Below are positions 11,150 to 24,195 of a stretch of 64,000 nt of DNA, piece by piece. Under the pieces are notes generated by a model. It was given only the letters and a program-made list of their open reading frames with translations. It made no database searches and was not told where the DNA came from. Position 1 is the first letter of the stretch; every line of letters starts with the position of its first letter. The position numbers and the translations under genes were made by a program. This DNA comes from Cristatella mucedo (lineage: Eukaryota; Bryozoa; Phylactolaemata; Cristatellidae), in the NCBI GenBank assembly GCA_009760855.2, contig WPIO01000063.1:1981001-2045000 (forward strand). Reading direction: 5' to 3'.

Positions 11150-13915
11150 TTAGGCGGTGTCCTATGATTCAGCAGTAGGATTCAGCAAACCCAATGATAA
11201 GCAGCAAGAAGCAGTATATCCATTTTGCCTTATTGCTTTATTGAAATTAGTTGTTTTACCATGCTTTAGTGCAGGGAGGCTTTGTTTCAACTACGGAGAC
11301 CAACCTTCAATGATCAAGCTGGAGTCAATTGCTGAAGACTTTAATATTCACGTTGACAACCCTATCAACAGCCAGGTCTGCTCCTTTCTTGACTGGAGAA
11401 TTTTAGTTTGGTCTAATACATTAATCATACCACCCACGTCGGTGGCCACATCCTAGATCTCGTGATCACTAAAGATGTCTTCCCCACTGACCTTGTGGTG
11501 TGCCCGATGACCCTCTCGGATCGCTGTTCGGTCTCGTTTCCTGTTCCTGATCCCTTGTACGTACAGGGTAATGTTGATTTGTCCAGCGACGTAACTTAAC
11601 AGAATTGACATAGACAATTTTTTTAATCTGTGTGATGCAGGTGTTCATGATCTGCACCTAGACTCGACCGACAGCCTCGATATCCTCACTGATGCACTGA
11701 ACATGATAGTTGAAAGTGCTTTTGACAAACGTGCTCCCGTTCATTCTATCCGTGTACAGAGGCGTGGAGATTCCTTTCAATTTAAAAATCTTCAAAAGAT
11801 GCACCGTGTTAAGGGTAGCCTTGAACGTCGTTTTAAGAAATCGGGGCCTGATGCAGATCCGATCAACTTCAAAGAACTCCTTCGAGTTTACATCCGGAAG
11901 CTTTAAAAAGCCAGGGCCTCTTTATTCATTCGAAAACTGAATTCCTGCCAGTCGGACCCAAAACAGTTTTATAAGACCGTAAACAATGTACTGGCCGATG
12001 CTGAGAGGTCTGACTCCCCAGATATTAATGGCAAAGTGGAAAAGTTTTCAGCCTTCTTTACTGAAAAAATTGTGCACATACGTGCCTCCGTAAAGACCCC
12101 GGCGAGTAAAGCAATTGTGGAATCACAACCTTTGACCTTCCTTAAAAGGTTTTCCGAGGTTTCTGCATGGGATGTGGCTACCTTAATAAGGTCTAGCAAA
12201 AAGAGCTCGTCTCCTGAAGACCCTATACGATCATCTCGGTGGTCTTCACTGGCAGACCAACTTTTCCCTGTCATAACCGAGATTTTTAAATGCTTCTTTG
12301 GAAAAAGGGGTTGTATCCAAGTCCTTCAAATCAGTGATCGTTAGACCCATACTTGAAAAATCTGGATTAGATACAGAGGTCCTTCCAAACTATTACCCAG
12401 TTTCCTTTCTTTTCAAAGATTCTTGAAAAAATTGTCGCTAAGCAGCTGGTTGCACAGATTGAAAAGAACGAAATGTCAGAAGCATTTCAATCAGGGTTCA
12501 AGAGGCAGCACTCCACTGAAACTGCTCTCCTCCGTGCTAGCAATGACATTCTATGTGGCAACGATGACGGGAATATCACTGCCCTAGCTCTGCTAGATGT
12601 ATCAGCTGCCTTCGACACCAGTGATCACGACGTTCTACTTGAACGATTGAGAACAACGATCGGTCTGGCAGACGAGGCACCGGCGTGGTTTAAACCATAC
12701 TTGTCTGATCGTGTTCAATCCGTGTCGTGTGGGGGTCAGGTCTCACACACGAGACTGGTCACCTGTGGAGTCCCTCAAGGGTCCGTCCTCGGTCCCTTGC
12801 TGTTCTCCATTTATATCAACCTCTGGGAAAAGTGATTAAGGCCCATGGAATAGGATCACTTTTATGCTGACGATACTCAGCTGCATTTGTCATTAAAACC
12901 GTCGGAATCTGCTGCAGCAACTGATAAACTGAATGCTTGCCTTGCCGATATTCGATCCTGAATGTCAAAAAATTTCTTGATACTAAATGAGAAAACCGAA
13001 CTGCTGCTCATAAGACACCCTAAGCGTGTGGCTGGATTAAAAAGCTTTGCTCTTCCAATAAGTGATCCTGTTGTGCGACCATCACCACGTGCTCGAAATG
13101 TATGAGTCGTTTTTGACAGCTGCCTCAATTTTAAAAGCTTCATTCAGAAGACTGCTTATACAGCTGGGCATCACATTCGATCCCTATCCAAGATTAGGAG
13201 CTGTTTTCCACAGTGGCTTGCAAAAGATTTCACTAGCTCCTTAGTTCTGTCTTGGCTTGATTGCTGTAATTTCCTTTTGGCTGGGCTACCAAAAAAAGCA
13301 ACTAGGCCACTGCAGCTGACTATGAATATGGCTGCGAGGCTAGTCTTCAAGTCCCAGAGGTTTTAGCACGTGTCTCCTTTGCTAAAAGAGCGAGGATGGA
13401 TGCCGGTTGAGCAACGGATACAGAGCAAAGCTCTTACGCTGACCCACAAGGCCCGCCACGGCTTGGCTCCTCCGTACCTAGCTGAACTACTGCATCAGTT
13501 TCAGCCTGTTCGTGCCCTCAGGTCCTGTGTGGACAATAAATTAGCTGCCCCATTCCTCCGCTTAAAGACAGTTGGCGACAGAAGCTTTAGCTCTGCAGGT
13601 CCTAGACTGTGGAACTCGCTTCCACAATTCTTACGCAACGACACCTACTCTCCAACTGCCGACTATGGCACATCTTTTTCAGCAGTCCTGAGCTGCTACT
13701 TCCATGCTACTCACTACCTCAACTGCTCTCCTGACTCTGCTATGCTTCCCACTTTCTCTTTGTTGCGTGAGACGAAGTCTGTTGGCTACCGAATGCGTAC
13801 CGAAAGCCGCTTAGGCTGCGAGTGCGCTATCCAAAACTCTCCTGCGTAACACCCACTTAGTCTTTATGGCTTTGTGGAGTTGCAGACGGAGATACATTAC
13901 ATTACAAAGGAAAGT
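11150..13915 (+). mobile_element. LINE family A, long but broken copy
   Basis: Endonuclease-domain remains lie near 11320-11560 (EDFNIHVDNPINS, then an ILDLVITKDVFPTDLVVCP-like piece). Linker sequence lies at 11970-12350. Reverse transcriptase follows at 12473-12835 with LLDVSAAFDTSDHDVLLERL and GVPQGSVLGPLLF. After a stop, the YADDTQLHLSLKP catalytic block appears at about 12862 in another frame. The C-terminal domain (13370-13849) includes PRLWNSLPQFLRND. The 3' end reads TTATGGCTTTGTGGAGTTGC and then TACATTACATTAC. Motifs place it with APE-type LINEs of the CR1/Jockey group. Frameshifts and stops mean it is not functional. Partial copies occur at 21.5, 36.4, 37.4-39.6 and 52.1 kb. Confidence 0.85.
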
Positions 13916-14841
13916 GTTATGCAAGCCCGGCTGTTGACTCAACCAAATGTGACAGTTTTACACTATGCAACTCCCAATCAGGGGTAGCTAATGGCAGTGG
14001 AATCGTTATTTATGTCAAAACAAGTGTCTACTATTAGGAATTTCATGGCAGTGCTGCTTGGTGACTACCTTTACAACCAAGTTCAAAACATATGGACCGC
14101 TTTTGATTCCCACTGGCATTGCTTAGTCGACCACCTTGTTTTCTTTCAGCTGAAAATCGACCGTTGAAGTGGCGAAAGTGTCTGCACGTTTTGCAGTCTC
14201 CGTCAATTGTGCTAGTTCTGTTAGTCCCACTTCTGTTAATCCCAATTCTGTTAATAGCCATTCAGCATTTCGCACTGATCCAAGGTTCAGAAACAAATAT
14301 CCATGTTCTCCCTTTCCTCTGGGCAATCCGGGCAACCGCCTTGTGCCCAGACTGTGTACGGCCGTAATGTGCGCCAGCCTTGCAAGCTCTTCTTTCGCCT
14401 CGCTGCCATGGTTACGAAAAATATGGACACGAGCACCAGAGCATGCCAATCATGATTTAAAGTTAACAAATTTAACAGCCTCCCACGATCGGGGTCGTTA
14501 GGAGCGAGCACTTTACCCTGGGGCGAGATCCTACGTTCTGCAACCGACCTGGTACCTACTGATCGAGTCCTTCCTCTCCCACTGTCAGCAACATTAGCGA
14601 TCCCAGTATCAGCAATCGCATTAAAATCAAACTTATCTCTCTCTCTCTAAAATCGAACTCTGCAAGCCATGCAATAAGCTAAAAATCAAAGGCGCCAGAG
14701 GACTACCTAATGACTGCATCTTTAGCAAAAGAATTGTCGCACCACTCCTTTGGTTTGGCTTGGCGAGAAAAAAACGACCTTGAGCTGTAATGGCACTAAG
14801 ATTGTCGCTCAGGGCAATCTTCATGTTCGCTAGGGCATTTC
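13916..14841. other. Intergenic, nothing recognised
   Basis: No splice-flanked conserved coding segment is visible. Near 14215-14260 there are three imperfect tandem copies of a roughly 15-base unit like TTCTGTTAATCCCA. The short open frames here lack any recognisable motif. Confidence 0.5.
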
Positions 14842-14869
14842 ATTACTCGCACAATATTGTGCGAGTAAT
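14842..14869. repeat. Perfect 28-bp palindrome
   Basis: The 14-base arm ATTACTCGCACAAT is followed directly by its exact reverse complement with no loop. Confidence 0.97.
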
Positions 14870-14916
14870 CAATAATAATAAATATAAATATATATAAAAT
14901 AAATATAAATAAATAT

Positions 14917-14950
14917 AATAATATTGTCACAATATTGTGACAATATTATT
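14917..14950. repeat. Perfect 34-bp palindrome
   Basis: The 17-base arm AATAATATTGTCACAAT is followed directly by its exact reverse complement. Its centre, CACAATATTGTG, overlaps the centre of the 28-bp palindrome 60 bases earlier (GCACAATATTGTGC). The segment between them is almost pure A/T. Confidence 0.97.
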
Positions 14951-14969
14951 GACAATATTATTGGTCCAA

Positions 14970-17148
14970 AACAAATTCTCAATGTGGCTCGTGTTAGTCG
15001 CTTTGCCAAATACTCCGAAGCCAGGACCCGAGGCAGCCCAAGTGTTCGAACAGGGACGCCAGTTTCGATTTAGTGTGCATTTGCCCTTCTGACGTCCAGG
15101 GATTGCTTTTAGCGTTTGGGAGCATAGTGCCTGGTATGCCCTTAACGAGGGTCAGAGCTGGTTACGGTCCTGGATGGAAGAAGCATCCGGTGATGAGACT
15201 TTGGACGAGTGCACTAAGCAAATTACTCGAATTGAGCGAGGTATTGAGCCTTTCAAACAGTTATTGGATGCTTTTTCATTTCGCTTTCAGTCAACAACGC
15301 TAATGCTCCATTGAAATAAATGCCAAGCTGATCCCGAAAATCTTAGGAAATTTGGCCCATGTGTCGGTCGCTGATGTAACTTCAGACGTGTGCATTCGTT
15401 CGGCAGTTTTGGCTAGTGGTGTTTCAGCCATGACAAGATGTTTTAAATGGACATGGTACTATGTACGTGTGCAGTAGCCGGCGTACCGGATGTTATTTAA
15501 ATAGGGTCTACCGGTAATTACTGCTTTCCACGAATAGCCGTACAGTGCTCAAATTCAACCGTACTTACAGGACAGAACAAGGTGCCTGACAGGCACGGCC
15601 AGCAACAGGGCTCAACAATGCCAGCGCAAAACAAAACTTCAACTATACTTACTACCGCGTTGGAGAACTGTAAACCACGACCTAAATAGTATGTTTTTCA
15701 AAATTCTGAGGTCGGCCAGAAAAGTAAATTTAATATTTGCGAACAATTCACGCTCGGAGCCAAAGTTCGCAAAGATTGCAAACATTCCGCTATTGCAGAT
15801 TCCGTCCGGCAGTAGTCACAGGGCATTGCGGCACGACTACCTGTTCCAGCTGGTGCGGCTGTTTAGTCACACGACCCACAAATAGTTGCTAGTCGCAGCA
15901 GATAACTAGATATATATTTTGGAGAATTTCTTAGCTCTTCAGAACCAACTGCAGTAGCAAAGGTAGTGCAAGTCTGCACAAGTGACTCCCAGGCGAACAG
16001 CATTACTAATGCGACTCGACTAGAACTCGAGGAAGCTCATAAAGCTTAGCCCAATGCCCCTATATATATATAGCCATAGTTAGTGTTACTCAGCCACTGT
16101 CTGCCACGAAATGGGTTTCATTAGGCTCCTGTAATTTTACTAACAGCACGAGTTTATGCCAAATCCCAGGGCCAAAAAAGCATAGACCGTTACAGAGGCG
16201 TATGTATGTGTCGAGTATTCCACTAGTTTCGCTTAGATCTTGTAGCCGATAGTATTACGGACTCTATAGTCAGGTCCAAGTAAAAATCAGCTCGATCCGA
16301 TTTGGATTCCAGCCTTCAAAATCCTGCTACCTATGCACGGTACATCAGCGGCAATTCATGTGATTAACGAAAAGCTAGCCTGTGCTACGCCACTATGCCA
16401 CCCACCCCGCCCCCTCTCATGGCGGAAGGCGAAAGCGGCTCAATTCAAGGCCATACAAGGCCAATAACCTGGTCGGTCAAGGCCGCTGTGAGACTCGATC
16501 CGCCTAGGCGATCAGCTGCTGGCGTTTAGATAGCATTTTCTATTAGATGTATAGCTTGATAGACTCTTGAAACAATTCAATTTCGTTACGTAGATATGCT
16601 AGAGGCGGCGACCTTAAGATATGGCCGTGAGGGTCTTCGTGGTAGGCCGCTGGTTCAGATCGGGTTCCGTTCGGCGTGAAGCTCTCCTTTCTCCAATCGG
16701 CCTGGCTTAAGGTAATCCTTAGCAAAGAAAGCTTGCATCGGCCGGTTTTATGTCCAATTATTATTCAGCGTTTTTCCATTCTCTGCCATTGTTTCTGAGC
16801 TGCTGTGACGCTATAGCCAAGCATGCTTTTCACTGACTGTAGCTTCGACGTTGCCACTTCCTCCAGCCTCAAGTAGGTCGTGTTGTTAAATGGCAAGATG
16901 AGACCCGTGTTATCTGATTTCTGAAACACTGAATTATCAAATTAAGGGACCAGCTGCTCTCCAAATGGAGCGCTGTCTTGACGCGCCGTGTCTGCTGCCC
17001 TTGCTGCCATCGGTCGTGCAGGCTTGATTATTTAGGCCTTGCCCGCTAAAGCGACTTTTTCAGGTATTAAAGCCAGAAGCGGCTTGACTGTTTAGGATAT
17101 GCAGTGTTAGCGATCGGCCGCTCGCTCATTCTAGCTGTTTTCTTTCAG
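14970..17148. other. Intergenic / presumed 5' region of PDP
   Basis: A PDP 5' UTR exon and promoter are expected here, because the first coding exon begins at an AG acceptor (17147-17148) just before the ATG. I cannot locate them. No transposon is recognised. A short TATATATATA run lies near 16062. Confidence 0.45.
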
Positions 17149-17150
17149 GC

Positions 17151-19235
17151 ATGCCTGCTGCTGCCCTTGCCAACCGCTTGCTCCGACCGCGGTGCCTCCA
17201 TAGCTACTTAAAGCGCCAGCTGAGGAGCGTCGGGGTCTCACGAGAGAGATATTCCTCCGATATTTACTCCTATCCGAAGTTGTCACCTGCGCAGGTTACG
17301 GAGGTACTTCGCCGCGGAGAGCTGAGCGTAGACATCGCCCACGAGGCACTGCTTAGGTTCGAGAGCAACAAGCTGGCTGCCAACAATCCCATCGAGGACC
17401 GCCACGCAGAGGCCAGGTGTGAGTTGACTGACGGCCATCTTTTTGGGGTCTTCGACGGACATGCTGGCGTGGCTTGTGCTCAGGCTGTCAGCGAGAGACT
17501 GTTCAGCTACATTGCGCTGAACCTGCTGTCTCCTGAGCGACTGGAAGAGTACCTGCGTCGCGTGAAAAGTAGCAACGCCGTAGATCTTGTCCGCTTCTAC
17601 CGACAGTCGGGAGACACGTATGTCAACAACGAATTGGCCTCCACCTATGCCAATAGTTTGCACAAATTCGCACAAGAGAACATGTCCAGCATTTATGACT
17701 GGGAGGAATCATTTACAATGAAAAACTCGTTGATCAAGGGCTTCGAGCGCCTGGATGCTGACATGGGCTTCGAGGCGCTGCCGCCCGGAGGAGGCCTTGA
17801 TCAAGAGCTGCTCAACGTTGCACTCTCTGGTGAGCTCCTCTCCGACTGATTGCTGTCCAACTACTATTTTCTTTTGCCGGCCGTACAGTCTATGGATCAT
17901 ATTCGTGCACTTTCAGATGCTAGAGCGGGCCGTCCTCTCCATCCGTGTGCTTCGTTACCCTCCACACCTGGGGTTAGTAAGGAGTGTTTCAAAATACTCA
18001 ACAATATTGTGCACCAGCACTCTTTCTAACTAATAGATCGGCAAAGAATAGAGATTCCACTCATTTTTAGCAAATACATCAGTAGAGAAATCTGCCACAT
18101 CGTTGATAGGTCTGGCGAACTGGTAATGCATCTTTGATAGCAGTATCCTTTGGTAATAAATTCTGTGGATCTTGCCAAACAATTTGCAACACGGTTGCAT
18201 ATAGCACCCTCATTGCATCAACTAATGGTAGAGCTGCTGATGGCAGCTGTGAAGTACAGGTCTTTTTTCCACCCTTGCACCTCGTGAAGTGCTTGTGTGT
18301 TGGTTACGACTCTGAAGTCGTGGCCGTGTCTCCAGCCTCTTTGTTGTGTGAATTGCTCAGTTCTAACATGGATATTAGGATATTTTCCTGCAACGAATCG
18401 ACCATGTTTAGTTTTAGGTGAGACGGTATACTGGTAGTACTGCCTACTCTTTTTGTTTCCTTGCATTTCCTTGCAGTTCAGATTTCTCTTTAGAACTCAA
18501 CTGCATATTTTTGGGATTAGGGTTGAACGTGGGTTCCTGGCAAGCACACCGCTTGACGTGCTGACCTGACTTCGCTTGAACCGTTTGGGTTTTCAAAGTG
18601 TCGTGGCAGCCGAGCCCCCCCCCCCCCGAGCTGTCGCGTGTCACTCGCATGGAATGAGTGGGGACGTGGCTTGCTACTCTTTTGAGGAAAGGCTTGCCTA
18701 AGTGTCTGTTAGGTCTCCCTTGTCTGAGGGTCGAGTCTCTCTAGTCATTGTCGAGAGTGTAAATGCAAGTGCAACTGGTTTAAATGATACATGATATTGA
18801 ATAAAACATTTGTATAGCTCTGTAAGAGGACTAACTCTATGTCTGGGCATTTTACATATGCTGGAAAGGAGCAAGAATTAGTGATTGATGATTGGTGATA
18901 ACATCAGTAATTAATGCACACACACATGTGCACACGCGCACGCACACACATATATAAATAAATCCTTGCTGATCTAACGGCCTCTTTTTGTATAGCGACA
19001 GAAGAGCCTTTGCGGCTATCACCACCGCTTGCAGCGACGATAAAGGATCGCCCACCGCAGGAATCGAACCCACGACCTTGGGACCGAGGTCGTGAAAGCA
19101 ACCGCCTTACCTAGTGTGCCATCACGGCTCACCATTCACGCACATTTACAATTACACGTACATACGTGTACTCACACGCACACACATTTATACACACACA
19201 CGTACACACACACATGGACACACACACGGACACAC

Positions 19236-19286
<51 letters not shown>

Positions 19287-20387
19287 CACACATGGGTATA
19301 CACACGGACACACACATGCACATACACACACGAACACAAGCACCATAAGGACAATACACAAGGATTGAACAGATGCTGTAAGAACAAGTGATTTCAGTGA
19401 ATGCCAGTCTTTCGGATCGTAGCACATTTGGCACGTGACTGGCTGAGCTCGGCAGGCCCGTAGTGCAGTGTAACCATCGCATTCCGGTCGCTTTCGGCTA
19501 GCTAAGCCATGAGCCATGGTGTCGACTGACCATCCATCGTCTTATGTCTTACATCTGATCCGCTACGCCGCAGTCACGAATGAGGCGGCTGTGACACTTG
19601 TGCTTTCGCCACTTTGAGCCGCGCCACTTTGTCTCAGACTCTGAGTCATGCCGCGAGTGCTTGCATGCCCGCTGCTCTTGCAGCCTTGCGGCGGCTTCCG
19701 GCGCTTCACTCTCCTCACTTTTCCCGCCCTTTTTTCTGTCGCTGGCATGTCTCTACCTTTGCACGTCTCTCCCGGACTGCTTGCAGGATCGTGCGCCGTC
19801 GTCGCCCACGTCGACGGTCCGCACCTGCACGTGTCGAACACGGGCGACTGTCGAGCCGTGCTCGGCAGCCTGTCGGAGAGCGGCCAGTGGATGGCCACGC
19901 CGCTGTCGCTGCCTCACACGGCCGAGAACCGGAGCGAGGTGGCGCGCATAATGAAGGAGCATCCGAACGAGCAGACCACGGCCCTAGCCGGAGCTCGACT
20001 GCTCGGGCAGCTCGCCCCTCTGCGCGCGTTTGGCGACTACAGGTGACTACGCGCCGCTCCCGCTGCTGTGCTCGCCCAGCTGCCGCGCAGCGGCGGCTTC
20101 GATCGTGCGTCCTGCTCAGCTTGTCTGACCTTTACCCAGTGTGAGCTACGCGGCGCTCTGCGCGCGCGCAGGCTGCATTCCGTCGCGATGCAGTGCGTCT
20201 GCGGCTGAAATGCCCCAAAGCCGCAACTAGGTGGTGGATTCGAGCTGGAGAGCTTTCTGGCGTGCGGAACGTGCGTCGGAGCTCGCTGTGCGCTGCGCAG
20301 AGCTGATGGTGGCACTGCTTGCATGCAGCCCCCATCTCTCTCTGTCTGTCTCTGTCTGTCTGTCTGTCTGTCTGTCTCGTCCGTCCG

Positions 20388-20444
<57 letters not shown>

Positions 20445-21850
20445 CTAGAGACAGCTGAACACTGTCTAAACTAGCCGGTGGTTGTGCGGCGTGCGCTCGC
20501 GAGCTGGGCTGCCTGCCGGCTTTGACGAGCTGGGGGCAAACGTTTAGCTAGAAAGAGTGAAAAAGAAGCGACACGACCTTTTCCTTGTCCCGTGACCGAC
20601 TTTTTCCTCGTCCTTTTCCTTTTCTTTGTCCTTGTCCTGGTATTTCATCGTCCTATTATAGTTACTCCCATCTCTTGTCGTTTCGAGTTTTAATTAGGGT
20701 GAACAAGATTAACCGAAATGAGCGCAGACAAAGAGCGCATAGATCACGGATGCCACCATTTCTCTGCCGAAGGTCACCTCAGCTGCTAAGGTCAAAGCTT
20801 GCCAGTTCTTGAGAAGCACGAGCTCAAGCTCGTGTCTCGATCACGTGCTCTCACTCGCGCGAGGACGCAGGAGGGCTCGCTGTGGACTCAGGAGGGCTTG
20901 CTGTGGATGCAAGTTAAGCTGCTTGGTGCCGTGCTTGATGCTCTCTGCAACCTGGGCTCATTCTCCCATTTATATGCCTCCATTTGTAAAACTCAGCATG
21001 ATTGCTGAGGTGCCGGACGCTGGTGTTCAGTGACCTCCCGGTTCGGCTGTCGGGTCGCTGTAAGACCTTGGCAGAGCAGTCTGCGAGCACTGCAGTAAAT
21101 GTAATCTTGGGCGATGGCAGCACTCAAACTTTTCCCACCTGTGGACACCACTCTCTCGGATTTCGGTGCCCCACAGGCAGTGCCACCTTGTAGCACTTCC
21201 GGGTCTCCAGTTGCTCTTCTGCACTTGCTGACAGTTCCCCCAAGGCCAAGGTCGTTTCGAGCCGCTGCACCCACGGCCGTGCAGCTGTTTTTTTGAGAGT
21301 GCATTACATGGCACTCGTTTGCGCCATTTCCGACGTGCTTTTAACTAGTCAACTGCTTACTTTTAGGCAAGAGATCTTAGTCGTTGTCTTAGTGCGCTGT
21401 GGGTAGAATTCGTGGCTTTGGTTGCCTGTCGTGCCTCGTGTCCTCGTCGTTTAGTTGCTGCTTCCAATTTGCATGCATCTTCTCGTACTGCTGCTACTTC
21501 AGCTTTGCAGGTGCATTGCATCTACAGCCATGTAATTAAACGTATGTCCGTCTCTGTAGCTCCATAAAGCCACAAGGACTAAGTGGGTGTAACGCTAGTC
21601 TTTTTTCCCATGGCGCACCTACAGCCTACACGGCTTCCGATGCAACTACAGTAGCCAACAGGCTTAATCTAAAACAAGAAAGAGAAAGTGAGAAGCATAG
21701 ACGAGCCTATGGCAGTCGAGGTAGTGAGTATTGTGTGGAAGTAGCAGCTCAGAACAGCTGAAAAGTATGCGCCACAGTCGGTAGCAGGAGATTAGAAGTC
21801 GCACAGACAAGCTCTCTGTCTGTCTGTCTGTCTGTCTCTGTCTCTGTCTG

Positions 21851-21930
<80 letters not shown>

Positions 21931-24120
21931 GCCCTGGGAAGAGCAGTAGCTTTTTTAATGACCTTGGATTACTGCCTGCCACTAGTGATTGAGCTGTTGA
22001 GTATGTTGTCAGGCATTCCTCGTAGTCGGCATGCCGTGGTTAGCCCCTGGTCTGTGAGGAGGCACCTGTATCACAACTACTCTCCGACGTATGTAGGGTG
22101 GGCACAGTGAGCCAGCCGTAGCCAAAGCTACGATGCTAACGACGAATGAGAGAGTCGGAAAGTCGGAGGAGAGTCGGAGTCGGAAGCTGTTCGGTCACTT
22201 GTAGTATTTGAGCGTTGGTTAAGCTGCATTCGTGCATGATCCGTCCGCTTTAGCTGTGAACAAGTGTGTACCTGCTTATGTCCTTCAAACCTTGAGCATT
22301 ACAAAATGACGGCAATGAGACTCTGCTGCTGCTGGTCTCATTGCCGGGTGGCGCAGTGTGTGCCTGCTCGTAGCTCGTAGCTATGTTCTACAGCCGGTTC
22401 ATGTGCTGTTGTTGCTCGTATTGATGGCCCGCACACCTCAAACTCCTTCGTGTGTCGAACACGGGAAACTGCCACTCTAAAAGCTTCGTCTACACTAGCT
22501 AACGTTCGGAGTCATGACACGTGAACTTTCTCGAAAGTTAACTAGTGACAAACCAGCCACATATACCATCTGTAACAGTTTGGAGTCTAGACTAGCCTTG
22601 CTGTCGGGCTGGTACATTGGCTCTCTTGTGACAACCTGAGTGGAAGCCGTAGTTTCACATTTCGTGGCTGTGGTTTTATCGTTTGTAGTGGATTAATGGT
22701 TTTATTTGGTTATGGGTTATAGGGGTTTATGGTTGAATTTGTGAATGTTTTTACAAGGGTGAGTCACTGCCGATTGAGGAGGCTGTGGGAAACAGGACCG
22801 AGGAGGAGAATGGCTGTGCCCACTATTAGTAGTACCCCACTGTTATTGCTTACATACAAGCGGTCGAAAATTTAGCCATCATCCTTCTATAAACACCTTT
22901 CTTTTATCGATACATTCCTGTAATCTGAACTCGTGCAGTTCCACAGACAAGTCTACCCATGCAGTGCAGATCTGTGAAGGTGACATCCATCTTGCATTCA
23001 TCTGTTGGCTTTGTTTCTGATTAAAGTCGCTGCCTCATAAGTCTCTGATCTGCCGAGAAGCAGTAGACCGCGTGAATAATTCCTCCTAACCGACCAGCGA
23101 GACTCAGATCCTTCCCGTCAGCCACCGGTCTCCTTACCAGTCAGAACTGATGACGTGGCCTCAAGTTCTCGGATATCTTGACTCTGAATGTTTGCCAGTG
23201 CAGACACAGCTTAAAAGATAAGCAGGTGCTTAATGTATCATCCTCTACCTTGCAGTTTGCCTAACCTCGTGAGACCCGGCCCTTCAGTAGCAGGCTATCG
23301 CTGTGTGTTTGCTTGCAGCATCCTGGTTCTCATGACAGCATCTGAGTTGCGCTGTCGAAAGTGAGGCTCGTCTGATGCTCAGCAGCTTGATTTCGAGCTT
23401 TCACCAAAGCGAGAAGAAGCCTCCAGAAGGCGAGGCAGACTCACGAGTTTGGCGGCGAGAGAGAAAGTGTGCTCGCGTGAATGCAGCTTAAGCCAGTTCG
23501 TGTCGCCTCGGTGTTCTCGCTGCTAAGCACCGCAGTTTTGTCACGTCACATCACTTCTCGCCGACCTGCACTGGCTCCCAGTCAGGCAAGGCATAGACCT
23601 CAAGGTTTTGTCACTTGCTGTCAAGTTCCTTCATTCTTTGGCTCCGGCCTACCTGTCAGATCTACTCCGCCACCAGGCTAAGCAGCCACCAGGCTAAGCA
23701 TCGTACTACCTGCTTTTTGGAATTTAACCGTTCAGCTATACCTTGTACAAACCTCAAATTCTTTGGAGACCCTACCTTTAGTTTGTATGCTCTCAAAGCC
23801 CGAAACTAACTTCCGACTTTCGTTACGACATCTTCTGACTTGACCACATTTAAGAATAAGCTAAAAATGCATCTATTTAGGACAGCATTTAGTGGGTCCC
23901 TGTGATTCGTCTTTTATGTGCTTATGCGTGCTGACACTGTTGCATGCTGCCACTAACCAAAGTTGCATGCTGAATCTGTGCATGTCACCCCTAACCAATT
24001 TATTCTTGTTGTTTATTGAGCATGCTACCACTAGCCATTCGATCGTGCCTCCTTTGCAGCAATTGTAAACTCATAAAGGGCTCTTTATCAAATGTATTAT
24101 TATTATTATTATTATTATTA

Positions 24121-24195
<75 letters not shown>

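Larger units (their letters stand above)
17830..19786. other. PDP intron 1
   Basis: This 1.96 kb intron (GTGAGC donor, TTGCAG acceptor) contains a LINE-B tail remnant near 18790-18870, a SINE-1 copy and a CA microsatellite. I see nothing else. Confidence 0.8.

Noticed and set aside
19040-19115. tRNA gene
   Set aside because: A and B boxes are present, but the same unit with a non-tRNA body recurs elsewhere and no cloverleaf closes. It is SINE-1.
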